A stretch of DNA of 64,000 nt from Pleodorina starrii (lineage: Eukaryota; Chlorophyta; Chlorophyceae; Chlamydomonadales; Volvocaceae). The translations under genes were made by a program, and so were the position numbers. Each line of letters starts with the position of its first letter. Position 1 is the stretch's first letter. Shown here piece after piece: positions 31,250 through 43,300 of the stretch. The notes under the pieces are model-generated. The model searched no databases. It was given only the letters and a program-made list of their open reading frames with translations, and had not been told where the DNA came from. The DNA is taken from the NCBI GenBank assembly GCA_030267565.1, contig BRXU01000009.1, forward strand, positions 2,068,001 to 2,132,000. The letters run 5' to 3'.

Positions 31250-34088
31250 TCACCCGTCCATTTGCTCGTCCTGCTCGTCCAACGCAATCTCGTTGTCATC
31301 CTGCGGCGCAGCACCGGCCCCGCCTCCACCTCCCGCCTCCTCTTCCCGCGCCGCCTGCGCCCTGGCCCCCGCCGCCGACCCCAGCCCCAGCCCCGAGGAC
31401 CTTCCAACCCCCAACCCCTGGCCGCTCTCCCCAACCCCCACACCCACAGCCCCCGCTCCACCCCCTCCTCCCGCTCCGATCCCTGCCCCACCACTATCCA
31501 ACCCCCCGCCCGCCCCCGCCCCGGCACCGTTGCCGCCCTCCCCGCTGCCTCCACCGACCCGTGGGTCGCTTCCCGCGCCACCTCCCTCCTCCTCCTCATC
31601 CAGCGAGATCTCGTTCTCATCACCCGCCGCCGCCGGCAGCGGCGCAGACCGCTCGGCCCGGCCCGTGCCTCCCGCACCTTCCACCTCTGCTGCCCCTGCC
31701 GCTGTCCCTGCCAGCGCCTTCCCTGGACCGAGCCCCGTTGCGGACTGGCCGGAACTGGCACCCGGCCCAGCCGTCCGGGATCCCGACAGCTGCACCTGGC
31801 TCAGGCCGACGGCGCCCCGCTGGTCACCATCGGACCTCTGTCGCTTGAAGGGCGGGCCCTCGGCGGCGGCGGCGGACCCACACGGTCTCCCTGACGCAGT
31901 TGCCCCTCCTCCTCCTGCTGCTGCTGGTGCTGCTGCTGCCGCCGCCTTCGGGGCAGCGGCGGGGGCATGCCCCTGCAGCCCCTGTGCTAGTTGAGGCGGA
32001 GGCTGAGGGTGAGGATGCGGGAGCTGCTGCGCAGCCGCGCCCGCAGCTGACCGACCCATCGGTCTCCCGCCGTCGGTCGCCGCCGCTGCCGCCGCCGGCG
32101 GCGGCAGCGCCTGCCCGGCGCCCGACGCGCCCTGTTGCTGCTGCCCTGAAGCGCCGCCATGGCACCCAGCTCCACCGTTCGGCGCCGCGCCCGCATCCGG
32201 GCCCGGACCTGCCGCCGCCGCCGGCGGCGGCGCCGCCGCCGCCACTGGGTGTGTCGCGTAGGCGGATGGCGGCGGGTATGCCGCCGCCTCGTGCGGCATC
32301 GCCACGATGAATACGGGGTACTCGATGACGATTCGGTTGGCTAGCATGACGGAGAGGGGCTGGGAGGTGTCGATGGGGAAGAAGGAAGGCTGGTGGGCCT
32401 GAGGAGCGGGGCGCAGATGGGGAGGGAGGGGCGATACAGACGATACAGACGACATCGCAGCGAAGAAGGGAACGGGGAGGATGGGGGGCGGTGAAAAAGG
32501 AACGAAAAATCGCAAGCAAACCCAGTAAGGAGGATGGGGGAGGCGTGTCGAAGACTTCCCGGACAAATGCACACGACACATGACACACGTCCAGAGCTCT
32601 ACAGGTCGGGCGACCAGCGCTTCCGGGATCCTACCAGTCCCCTAAATCCCAACCCTAACCCACCGACCCGCCCTCCTGAAAAACCCAATCAACCCTAAAA
32701 CCCAACACTAAACCCTGAACCACCGGCCCGCCGACCCACCGGCGTCTTCTCTCGCCGCATGAACACGCGGAGCTGATCCAGACCGGCCTTTGCGTAGCGT
32801 ATCAGGGGGATGTAGTTGGGCGCGGGGTGGCGCAAGTGAGCAGACAGGACCTGCGTCGGCAGTGTGGTGGGACCGGGGGGTTAGGAGAGGTGAGCCCCAA
32901 ACGGTGAGAGCGGGGGCAAGGGAGGGGGCGGGGGCCCAAGGGTAATGGAGGTGGGGGCCGGACTCGTTGCCGTACTGCAGTACTGCAGTACTGTCGTACT
33001 CACATCCTTGATGATTGCGTGCTCGTCCACATGCTCGTCCACGCATTCGATGCCCGCGCCGGGGAAGCGCCACTCCACCCGCCAGCGCAACGTACGGCTG
33101 GGCCCGTCGTACCGTGTCGTATTGGCCTTCCGCTTGGCCATACCTGCAACGCCGCACCCAGGCCGGCCGCACACGTCATCACAGATTGCCCCGCACACAG
33201 CATCACATAATGACCGCTCACTGCTACTCCGTCGGGCGGTGCGCAGCCACCTAACCACCAACCACCCAACCGCCAACTACCTTACCCACCCGGCGCCATG
33301 GTGAGCAACTTGACCCCCCGGCGGTTGGCCTGGTACACCAGATTGGCGAGATAGGGCGGCAGCTCCGGACGGGGGGCGGGCGGCCGGCAGCGCCGAGCCA
33401 CGTCTTCCACCCGACCAATCTCCTCCAACAGCCGAAAATCTGCGAGCGAGATGAGGGAGAGTGTGTGTATGTGTATGCGCGCGCGTCTGCGTGTGTGTAT
33501 ATGTGTATACGTGTATATATGCGTCCGTGTATGCGTATGTGCGTGTGTGTGTATGTGTCGTGTGCATGTACCGGTATCTGCGTGTGTGTACCGTATATGT
33601 TGTGTGCCTGTGTGCCTCTGTGTGTGTTACTGGATACGAAAACACTTTTATTGTTCATCGTGTCATCGTCATGTGCGCAACGCCTCATGGACGTTGGTCG
33701 CAGTAAAAACCAAAGGCGAAATCCGGATCTGGATCCGGATCTGGATCCGGGGGAGATCGCGGCGATCAGGCGTCCGGAAAGGACGCACGAAGATACCGTA
33801 CGCGAGGGAAGTCCTCCCTTTGGGTCAACCTCAGCCTCTACAGCCAACTATTCGGAACTCGCCTACGTTGACCAACCCCCCACCGGCCGGCCGCCTACCC
33901 GACAACAGCGCGCGGTCGTCAAACTCCTGCATCGGTACGAATGCCGTACGGTCCCGCTGCCCGCTGCAGCCGCTCTCGGCCTTGTGCGCCCGCACGCACG
34001 TCAGGCTGCAGCTGCGCCGCTGGCAGCCCGGGCAGCGGTACTTGGACGCCGCCGCGCCGCATTGCTCGCACATCGACGGCGGGGGCAT
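31250..34088 (-). CDS. BCD1-type zf-HIT protein, box C/D snoRNP assembly factor
   Basis: Five exons in consistent phase give 579 aa: 33899-34088, 33290-33439, 33004-33143, 32740-32850, 31250-32398. The zf-HIT finger is near the N-terminus (CEQCGAAASKYRCPGCQRRSC, then CVRAH and C). It is followed by the BCD1-specific GQRDRTAFVPM and LLSDFRLLEEIGRVEDV, MAKRKANTT, a WRVEWRFP strand, and LANRIVIEYPVFIV. BCD1 (ZNHIT6) acts in the nucleus with R2TP and NUFIP-type factors to assemble box C/D snoRNPs. The remaining about 330 C-terminal residues are low complexity (Ala/Gly/Pro), with a basic FKRQRSD and two acidic motifs. ATG 34088 is the first in-frame Met before the finger, but the frame stays open to about 34289, so an upstream exon is possible. 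Confidence 0.9.
31556..31567. repeat. GACCC-NN-GGGTC palindrome 5, in BCD1 coding sequence
   Basis: GACCCGTGGGTC within the last BCD1 exon. On the coding strand it encodes DPRV in the context GSDPRVGG. Confidence 0.95.
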
Positions 34089-34873
34089 GTTTTTGGCACT
34101 CCCCTCACAGGCCTCGTCGCCGCTGTCGGCGGCGTCGGCGTCAGCGCCGGGAGGGGTCGCTGTGGCGGGTTTGGCAGCGGCGCCGGTCTGTTGCCGTGCC
34201 GGTGGCGCGGCGGCGGGGGCTGCTGCTGGCGTGGGGGCTCCTGAGGGGGTTTGGGTTGGTTGAGGGCGCCGTGGCGGTGTGGGCGGCAAGGCTTAGTAAT
34301 GCGCGCGGACCGGGGAGGGTAGAAATGTCGGCGTCGGGGTAAGGGATAGGGGCCTGTACAGTGATGGCCTCCCAGCAGCTCATGCCGTTTGTGCTGTTCC
34401 CATCGCAAGTAGGTCATGCCGGCGGCTGCCGGAACCAGCCGCCGAGATGGCGAACGAAAGCTCAAAATTCTCGCAAGATTTCGGCCCTATGGCCTTACCA
34501 GCAGTAAGGACTTCCATGGTTTCAGGACGGAAACTGTGCGTGCCCGTCTCCGTCAAACAAGCCCCGTTGTCGGTTAGAATGGCAGGGTGGAGCAGGAGCG
34601 CCGGAACCTTGACGACATCGCTTTATATTGAAAGTATTCGCCACACGCCAGAATTACACTTGCGACTTTGACTTGACTCCGCGGAATTTTGATTCTGCCG
34701 GAAAAGTACGGCGTGCGGGCGTCAGGTCTTTGGCCGCGTTGACAGCGCCTTGCGAGCGTCAATGTATCGCCTGGGGAATTCGTTTCATTTATAATTGCTC
34801 TTGTGAGCATCCACTTGCCGAGGGTTCGCTGTGCATCATATAGGAGGAATTGGGCAGACGCCCCGCTGACAGA
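34089..34873. other. Divergent spacer between BCD1 and EGY genes
   Basis: This holds the promoters of two divergent genes. A 74-codon frame from ATG 34447 to 34671 has no recognisable feature. TTTATAATTGC near 34788, about 85 bp before the proposed EGY start, could be a TATA-like element. Confidence 0.4.
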
Positions 34874-37800
34874 ATGCTGCAGCTACACATTACACCAAAT
34901 GGCACGTTGTTAAGGGCATCAAGGTCCCGAGCTGGGGTCGGCGCGCCTGGCCTTGCATGCACGCCCAGGTGCGGGCATCGCACTTGCGGCCCTCGCAAAG
35001 TCAACCAGCGGAGCAATATCTCAACATCCCTTGCGACAATCGCTTGCAATCCAAACAGAGGCCCCGCGCGCGCCTGTGGTGCGCCCGTTCTCAGACTTTC
35101 CCGGTGCAACACCCGACTTTCGAAAGCCGTGCTTGCACACGAGGGGTGTGCAACCTTTGCCGCCCCTATCCCAAGCAGGCTTCTCGCCCCTTCCTTACAG
35201 GCCATTTCCTCCACTCATCTTTTGTTTGTCATCCCATGAGATGCCAACGCACATGTACCCTGGGTCAGCACAACACCACCCCTTGTGCCCTTCGCCAGAA
35301 CGGCCGCCAGCATCGTTCCCGCCCTTCCCAAATGCGCCTATAGGCGAGGTCCACGGCCGTGGAACTGTGGGGAATTGCAACCGCAATCTCAGTTCCAACC
35401 GCTCGCGCACAGCCGCCGGGGTCGGCGGCTGGTGGCGGCTGCTGGCGAGGAGTCCGGCCAGGTACGGCGCCTGACCCGGATCTGGATCTGGATCTGATCT
35501 GGTCGGATCTCTGGACAGCGACGGATCCCAGGTCACGGATGGGTCCAATTGTTTGTGCTAAAATGCGTCAGTGTGTAGTTCGTCCGCCCTGCGGGGATTT
35601 TCCCGCCCGCCGCGGCCAACACCTTCGGCCGCCGTCGCCATCGGTCGCCTACGTATCGTTATCAATGCCCGCCTCGGCCATCCCCCGCCGCAGGGTGTGC
35701 CAGCGACGCCGTCGACTGAGCCGCGGCCGCAGGTCCCGGACACGGCCCCCCCACCGACCCAGGGGTCGGCCGGAGGCGGGTCGCCGCCCTCGTCCTCGTC
35801 TCCGCCGCCTCCCCCGCCTGAGGAGCTCCAGTTCAAAGTGGATAATGAGGGCAACGTGCAGCTGCCAAAGGTACAGAGTCGCGGCTGGGGATGGACCGTT
35901 GATCTTACCGTTGATCTTACCGTTGATCTTAACCACCCCGCCCAACGCAACGCCCCGCATACACCTACGCGCCGCGCGTCACACCGCCCCAAACCCAATA
36001 CGCCAATACGCCAATACGGTGCCGCCGATCACGTTTTCCCTGTAACCCCCGGTGACCCCGCAGGATGTCATCGACAAGCTCAAGTCGTCCGTGTTTGGGT
36101 TCGACACGTTTTGGGTGACATCGGTGGATAATTACGGCCACGACGGCGTGGTGTTCAAGGGCAACGTCCGCGGCCGCGACCCGGCGGTGTCGTACCAAAA
36201 GATGCGCGACCGGCTGCAGGTAACCGAACCGATTGGCGATTGCTGTCTTCCTCCTGTAAACGTAAAATAATCCTCTTTGGGATCTATTGCGGAATCGGCT
36301 CATTCAAACCAATCCAATGGTCGTACTGGTCCTCCGCTTCCCTCACTGCTCCCACCCCCCTCAACCCCCACCACCACCACCCAAACCCGGGTGATTGCGG
36401 GGTCCTGGGTCCGCTCGCAGACGTCGCCTCCGTCCCTCATCCCCTGCGGTATCCCTTCTTATCACCCTTCTTATCACCCTTCTTATCACCCTTCTTATCA
36501 CCCTTCTTATCACCCTTCTTATCACCCTTCTTATCACCCTTCTTATCACCCTTCTTATCACCCTTCTTATCACCCTTCTTATCACCCTTCTTATCACCCT
36601 TCTTATCACCCTTCTTATCACCCTTTCTTATCACCCTTCTTATCACCCTTTCTTATCACCCTTCTTATCACCCTTCTTATCACCCTTCTTATCACCCTTT
36701 CTTATCACCCTTCTTATCACCCTTTCTTATCACCCTTCTTATCACCCTTCTTATCACCCTTTCTTATCACCCTTTCTTATCACCCTTTCTTATCACCCTT
36801 CTTATCACCCTTTCTTATCACCCTTCTTATCACCCTTTCTTATCACCCTTCTTATCACCCTTCTTATCACCCTTCTTATCACCCTTCTTACCACTCTTCT
36901 CATCACCCTTCTTACCACCCCCCTCCGCCACCAGTCCGCCTTCTCGGGGGCCTACCAGCTGTTCCTCCTGGAGGATAAGGACGAGAAACCCACCGTGGTG
37001 GTGCTGCCGCAGGTGTGTGTGTATGTCGTATGTGTATGTGTATGTGTGTGTGTGTGTGGGAGGGGGTGGCGGGGGGTAATTAAAACGGCCCGGGACGAGG
37101 GAACGCAACGCAGTTACCTGGGATGTTACCTGAGGGGGGGGTGTTTAGGGGTAAGACTCTTATGACAGTCCCAAGTAGGGGGCATGATGACGTGCTGACA
37201 GACGTAGTGGGGCAGGGGTGTGGTGCCCGGGTGTGTCTGCTTTTGGAGTGTGCCCGGGCGAGTGTGTGTGTGTGTCTGTGTGTGCCTGGGTCGCTGGGTG
37301 TGTCCGTGTGTGTCCTGCTCACCTCTTCAACTGCCGCTGCCCTGACGTCCGTCTCCGACCCACAGGGCCGAGGCCTCGACACCCAAATCAGCCGATTTAC
37401 AGAGGTACGACAAACGGTACTTCACGGCATTACCGAACACGGTTGTTGCCACGCTTGCTGCCACGCCCGCAACCAGTGCGCAGTCAGTCTCTCAGACTCT
37501 TCCTCAAACCCGGGTTATGGCCTATGGGTGGCTGGGTGGGTGGGTGGGTTGGGGAATCCACCGCCCGCCAGCTCCACGGCTCGCGGACGTGCTCGTCATG
37601 AAGCCTGGCACCCCGCCACCCACGCCCCTCCCCCTTCTGATACGTTACCGTTCACGGGCTCCGGCCTATACGTGGATAACCCCCGCACAAGGCACAACGC
37701 AGCCACTTCTGTCTTAACCACCACCCCTTCCTCCCTCTGCCTTCGCTGTGCGGTTCACTCTTCATACGTGTACCTTTCTTCCCCCCTCCGTTCGTCCTTG

Positions 37801-40800
37801 CAAATTCACTGTTCAAATCCCCTCCTCCGTCCCCCCTCCGTCCCTCCGTCCCCCCTCCGTCCCTCCGTCCCCCCTCCGTCCCCCCTCGTCTCCAGATCTG
37901 GCTGGCGTCTCTGTTCGCGCTGGTCACCGCCGTCACCAGCTTCAACTCCGCCGGGGTGCCGCTGCTGGAGTTCTTCATCGCACCCTTCACAACAACCATC
38001 ACACAGCAGGTGGGGGGGCGTACGACACCGTTTACTGCACCCGTACATGTACCCGCACACTGCAGTAGCCGTGTATGCCGTAGTCTGCCTGCCGTACTGA
38101 ACTGCGCGCGGCGCCGTTGTCCCAAACCCCGCAACACGCCGCCGCTGCTCACGACCACCGAAGCCGCACTGGATGTCCTGTCTTTAGGTGTCTTTAGGTG
38201 TCTTTAGGGTGACTCTTCGTTGGTGCCCTCTGCCTTGTTGCCTCTTCCGGCTGCGACCGCGGTAGCGCGATGCCTGCCGCTGCCGCTGATGCCGCTGATG
38301 CCTTCCGCTGATGCCTTCCGCCGGCTGCTGCCACCCACCTGGCGCTGATGCCGGTGGCCGCTGCCACTACCGGTGGCCACTGCTGCCTGACGCCGCTGAT
38401 GCCTGACGCTGCCACTGCCGTTGACCGCTGCTGCCTGCTGCCGCTGCTGCCTTGCGCCGCCGATGCCTGACGCTGGTACTGCCGTTCACCGCTGGCCGCT
38501 GATACGGTATCCGCCCGCAACCGCCCTGGTGACCACACGTGTGTCTGCAGGACTTTGTTGATGCCCTCCCTGGAGTGCTGGCGTTCTTCTTCGCGCTGGG
38601 TGCGTGTGCGTGTATGCGTGCGTGTGTATGCGTGCGTGTGTGTGTATGCGTGCGTGTGTGTGTGTCCGCATGTGTGTGCGTGCGTGCGCATGCCATGTGC
38701 GTGGGATTGATGGCCTGGGGTGTGGAGATGTGGGGTGTCGGGGGGTGGAGGTGCATCGGCAACGGGGCGCGCTCCTGATGCGTTGCGTGTGGAGACGGGT
38801 CGGAACTCGGAAAGAGCCAACCCTATTCCAACATCACCACCAACACCACCACCACGCGCCACCATCGACACCTCTCCACCCTCCCCCTCACGCCTGCCCT
38901 CCACCCCCTCCCCCTCTCCGACCCCCCCCCTCCCACACAGGCTCCCACGACTTCGCTCACTACATGGCCGCCCGGCGTCACGGCCTGGAGCTGTACCTGC
39001 CCTTCTACATCCCCGCCGGGTTCGGTCTGCTGGGCAGCTTCGGGAGCATCACCCGGGTAGGGGGGTTGGGTGGGGGTGGGGTGGAGTGGGGTGGGGTGGG
39101 GTGGGGTGGGGTGGGGTGGGGTGGGTGCGTTGGGTTTTCAAGAAGCGAAGCAAGGCGAAGCGAAGCGAAGCGCTCGGCGGTTCGGCCTATCCTTCCCCAC
39201 CCTTTTTGACCCTTTATTCCCTCTCTGGCCCCCCATAGACCTCTTTTTCCTGATGCACTGAGGACCCCACCCAACCCAACCCCACCTCCACCCAACCCAA
39301 TCCCCACCCGCCTCACCCCCACCCCACCCGCAGGTTCGCAACTTTGTGCCCAACCGTGAGGCGCTGCTAGACCTGGCCGTGTCGGGTCCACTGCTGGGCT
39401 GCTCCGTGTCGGGGGCGATGCTGCTGGCGGGCTTCGTGCTCACCGCCGCGGGGGTGACCAGCGTGGGTGAGTGGGGAGTGAGGGGGGAGTGAAGTGGGGT
39501 GGGTGAAGGAGGCACGCCCAATTTGACCCCCTTTGCCTGACCCCCCTGTCCGCTGCGGTATCTTCTTTTTTACCCCTTACCCGACCCTGTACCGTGACCC
39601 TTGCCCCGTCAAACGCGTCCTCCTCTCCACTCCTCTCCACTCCTCTCCGCTCCGCTCCACTCCGCTCCAGGGTTGGACACTCCCGCCTTGGCTGACAGCA
39701 CGTTGGTTGCGCTGATGGCGGGGCTGTTCGTGGGGCCAGACGGCTTGTCGCAGCCGGTCACGGAGGTGGGTGGGTGGGGTCAATAAGATTTGATTACTGC
39801 GCGCAGCGGTTGGGTGGCTGGCTGGCTGGCCTTCTCTTCCCCTCACACCCAACCACACACCCACACCCCGCTCCACCCCCACAGGTCAACTTTCTGGTGT
39901 TGGCCGGCTGGGCTGGCCTCATCGCCAACGCGCTCAACCTCATCCCCGCGGGCGAGCTGGACGGTGCCAAGGCGGTTCTTGGCTGCTGGGGCCGCCGCAC
40001 CGCCTCCGCCGTGTCGGTGTTCACCACGGGGGCACTGGGCTTCTCGGCAATCACGGGCAACGCGCTGTCCCTCTACTGGGTGCGAGAGGGAGGGAGGGAG
40101 GGAGGGCGGGAGGGTGAATAATAAACACGTATTATATAATAAATAAATAAATTATTAAATTATTTATATTTGTATTATATAAATAATTAAAATATCCTAG
40201 AGGGAGGGAGGGAGGGAGGCAGGGTGGGCGGGAGGGAGGGCGTGAGGGTGTTTCTGTCTCTGGCATCCGTCACCCCTTCCCCTCACATCGGTGACATCAC
40301 ATCACACCTGTGTCGCCCTTCCCGGTTCCCGCCGCCTTTGCTTTCCTTTCTTAACTGCGGTGTGTTTGCCCGCCACGGGTCGCGCGGCTGGCTGGCTGGC
40401 TGGCTGGTGCGTTGCAGGTGCTTCTGCTGCTGTTCCTGCAGCGCGGCCCCATCACGCCCTGCTACGAGGAGCTGTCGCCACCCAAGAGTGAGACCAACCG
40501 CAAGGCGGCTCTGGCGCTGTTGGGCTTCTCGCTGCTGGTGCTGGTGCCCTTCCCCATTGAGCTGGCGTACGCAATCATGCAGGTGGGGGAGAGGGGAGGC
40601 GGAGGAGAATGAGTGGGTGGGTGGGTGGGTGGGTGGGTGGGCGCGGGTGGAGATTATATGCGACGTGTGCCGCAGGGACGTGCGCGTCTGCTGCTGGTGG
40701 TGGTGGTGGTAGCCGGGCCAAATGTCAATCGGGCCAAGCATGGCAGGCGCCAGCTTGGCGTGGCATGGCGTGGCTTGCCTGGGCTTGGCCTGGCTGCAGC

Positions 40801-40816
40801 CGGCGGCAGTGGCGTC

Positions 40817-40847
<31 letters not shown>

Positions 40848-41004
40848 GGATGCAGCGACGGCTCGCAACCGTCCCGACGGCTCAGGCTCCGAAACCTCCT
40901 CACTCGCCTGACTCCTCCTGCCTCCTCTTTCCGCCTCTTCCTTCCCGCAGGTTCAGCAACCCGGCTTCATTGTGCCGCAGTCCTTCCCCACCGACCTCCT
41001 ATGA
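34874..41004 (+). CDS. EGY-type plastid site-2 protease (M50) homologue with HDxxH
   Basis: Exons 35572-35870, 36064-36219, 36935-37012, 37366-37404, 37896-38009, 38551-38599, 38941-39056, 39334-39466, 39671-39765, 39885-40079, 40418-40582 and 40951-41004 join in phase. A first exon at 34874-35078 (ATG 34874, donor G|GTGCGC) fits in phase and supplies an Arg/Ser/Ala-rich transit-like leader, but is tentative; with it the protein is 565 aa, close to plant EGY1. EGY features are FGFDTFWVTSVDNYG and FKGNVRGRD, then a membrane core with FALGSHDFAHYMAARRHG, YIPAGFGLLGSFGSITR and NALNLIPAGELDGAK, and further hydrophobic helices to VPFPIELAYAIM. EGY proteins are thylakoid or envelope zinc proteases needed for plastid development. 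The usual HExxH reads HDFAH here, while the N/LDG metal-ligand motif is intact. Activity is therefore uncertain. Confidence 0.85.
35756..35767. repeat. GACCC-NN-GGGTC palindrome 6, in EGY coding sequence
   Basis: GACCCAGGGGTC within exon 35572-35870. It is read in another frame, giving PTQGS. Confidence 0.95.
36463..36910. repeat. 12-bp satellite TTCTTATCACCC in an EGY intron
   Basis: About 36 units of TTCTTATCACCC, some with one extra T, fill most of the intron between 36219 and 36935. All pyrimidines except the two A residues per unit lie on the sense strand, so the array is strongly strand-asymmetric. The opposite strand reads GGGTGATAAGAA. The array gives false GDKK and VIRR repeat proteins. 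Confidence 0.97.
37637..37678 (-). repeat. Dispersed 42-bp repeat, copy c
   Basis: The reverse complement of this stretch is identical over 42 bp to 58069-58110. It lies in the EGY intron between the 39-nt exon 37366-37404 and exon 37896-38009. Confidence 0.92.
38184..38510. repeat. TGTCTTTAGG triplication and CGCTGATGCC minisatellite
   Basis: Three TGTCTTTAGG units at about 38178-38208 precede a run of variable CCGCTGATGCC/CGCTGCCACTG units up to about 38510. All lie in an EGY intron. Confidence 0.75.
40122..40198. repeat. AT-rich island within (AGGG)n
   Basis: About 75 bp of almost pure A/T (TATTATATAATAAATAAATA and on to AATTAAAATA) sits in a GC-rich EGY intron. GAGGGAGGGAGGG runs directly abut it on both sides, as if it had been inserted into a single AGGG microsatellite. 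Confidence 0.85.
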
Positions 41005-43300
41005 GCGGGAGGTGGTGAGGTGGTGAGGGTGGGGTGTGGGTGTGGTGTGGTGGTGGGTGGACTGAGCTAGGTACTCCGAGTGCTGCTTGAGGACGGAGGG
41101 AGGGAGGGAGGGTGGTGCGGCGGCTGAGGAGGTGCCGCTGGGGTTTTAGGGTTCTGCGGAAGAGTGCGCGACAGAGAGCGAGAGCGCGGTGGAAGGTGGT
41201 CGTGTGGCAACCGATGTTTCGGCGGTGGGGTCCTGTGCGACATGCCCTGCACCCACCATCGGCGCGGGCCGCCACGCGCTGCGTTGCGGTGAGATGCCTC
41301 TGGAGATGCAAAGGAATGAAAGATAGAAGAGCAGAACGGACCTACGGAGGAGGTGGAGGCGGTGGGCGGAGGGGAGGAGGTGCCGGGCGGAGACAGGTTG
41401 CGGTTGCGGAATGCGGAAACGGTTACCAGTTACGGTTACAGTTACAGTTGCAGTTGCTGCCTTGCCTGCATCCAACCCTAACCTCCGAGAGACATTCGCA
41501 GCAGCAATCAAGGTGGCTTGATCCGAGGAGCGAGATAGCACTGTCGTTTCTCGCGTTGTGGCGTGGGACGTGCGACGCCTCTGACACAAGACAACAAAAC
41601 ACAACACAACAACAAGTGCATCTTCAAAAGAAGACGAAGAAGAAGGAGACGAAGAAAATGAAGAAGAAGAAGAGGGCCCTCGGAAAGCTGCGCTGTGGCC
41701 CGGTTAGGGGTGACGACGACGACGAAGACCGCGGTCAGTCATTGGTGGTCAGTACTCTCCGAGCGACTTTCCGAGCCCTTCCGAGCCTTTGCTGGGTTGG
41801 GGCAGCGGTGGGGAATGTGGTTGTTGGTGTTACAGTGGGGGGGCTTCAGAAGGGTCCGCCGAAGGGTTGCGTCGCTTGCAGAGTCGCTTGCGCCCCCCAT
41901 GGGCGGGCTGTGGGGCTATGGGGCTCGGATATCTCGCCAGCGCCGAGCCGAGCCGAGCCGAGCTACCGGTAAACTGGTGAAGCCAAGACACAGATACCGG
42001 TAGGAGAAGAACATACGATGTTAGCAGATGATGGCGATGTCGGCTGGCTGCGGGTTCGTGGCGACGGCTCGCGGCGCGAGGACGGATCTTTGGCGGCGTG
42101 CGTGCGGCGTTGGTCGCACGCAGCCAGGGGCGAGCGGGCGGCGTCGGAGGATGGCCTGTCCTCCGGAGGGAGGGAGCCCCTGCTTCGATGTGGTTCTGAC
42201 TGACAGCCGACCGGGGGCGAGGCGGGCGGTGGATCCAGACGTCGGGTGGGCGCTGCACTGCGTCGATCTGGGTTCTGACTGACAGCCGACCAGATCCACA
42301 ACATGGTACATGTAAGCTGTAAGCTATTCAATATAAGCGGCTTCGTTCCATTTTGGTGGGTTCTCTGGTCTCTCCAGCATCGGCCCTCCTTTCACCGACG
42401 CGGTTGCGGCTTCTTAGGCAGCAGCGGTGTCAGGTGCGGGGAGCGGTGTGAATGTGTATGTGTATGCCCCCGGTGAACAGTTTTGGGGGGAAAGGGGTAA
42501 GCACCGTAAAACGGGTCGCCAGCTCGCCACTCGTGTGAGCTGCAGGAAACCTGACATCGAAGGCGGCCCAACCAACGCTGGGGGCAGGTGACTGGGTGGA
42601 GCTGACTGTTTGTTGCCTTTGGAACCGGGGGGAGGGACAAAATGTGGGGCTTACGTAAGCTGGGACGCAAGGTGGGGCAGCTGGGCGTGGCCTGGCCAGG
42701 TCTGACACAGGTGGGCGAAGGGCAGGGTGGCTGTCTTATGACCACCCTGGCGATAGGAAGTCTGCTTTGGAGTTACGCAGTTTTGGCAGGGTAGGGCCGC
42801 TGACCGGAACGGTTGTGTCCGTTGCTTTGCTTACTGCAAGCCCGGCGCCCGCTCAGAGCGTACCCTGGCGCAACGCGGCTGCTGTCGGTTACTCCACGGA
42901 GACAGTCTTCACGGCTCCGAACGCCGCCAGCCGATGATATGCTGAGCGCTACTTAAAGTACGGGATATTGTTTCCAAATTAATGATGTTGGGTAGGGCTG
43001 CTTCGTACGACATGCGCAAGTTAGGTGGCGGTTTCAGAGCGTGTCTCGTCCACGGCGGGTACTGCGGGTAGAGCCGAAAGCTAGCAACTTGAAGCTTGAT
43101 AATTGAAATTGTTTGTCAGTATCATGTCCTAGCCTATGATGAGGCTTCTACTAAGCCTGGAATCCTAAACGACGGGCCGTCGTTGTCTTAGAAGGGGCAG
43201 CAGCGACGGTTTTCCCTTTTTACATTCGATCCAATTACTTTGCAGATTTCTTAGCTACAAAAGTAAACTTCGTCTTCATTTTCTGTCTCGTAGCGCTGCA
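41005..43300. other. 3' flank of EGY gene and spacer
   Basis: No protein gene was supported. An A/G-rich stretch at 41620-41680 and a GCCGAGCCGAGCC run at 41943-41960 are low complexity. TTCTGACTGACAGCCGACC occurs twice (about 42195 and 42272), with GGATCCAGACG/GTCGATCTGG between them. The last about 300 bp are the upstream region of the gene at 43301 and are comparatively AT-rich. Confidence 0.45.
42311..42322 (+). terminator. Paired TGTAA signals, candidate EGY polyadenylation site
   Basis: TGTAAGCTGTAAGC contains two TGTAA signals about 1.3 kb beyond the EGY stop. This would imply a long 3' UTR. It is supported by motif and strand only. Confidence 0.3.

Noticed and set aside
34447..34671. 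74-aa protein between BCD1 and EGY
   Set aside because: It has an ATG but no domain, codon bias or neighbours; it lies in the divergent promoter region and is left as spacer.
36463..36910. CRISPR-like regular array
   Set aside because: Units are contiguous 12-mers with no spacers, in an intron of a eukaryotic gene.
36361..37165. Long reading frames encoding SYHPSYHP, LLITLLIT, GDKKGDKK and VIRRVIRR repeats
   Set aside because: They are translations of the TTCTTATCACCC satellite in an intron; the 12-bp period keeps every frame open.
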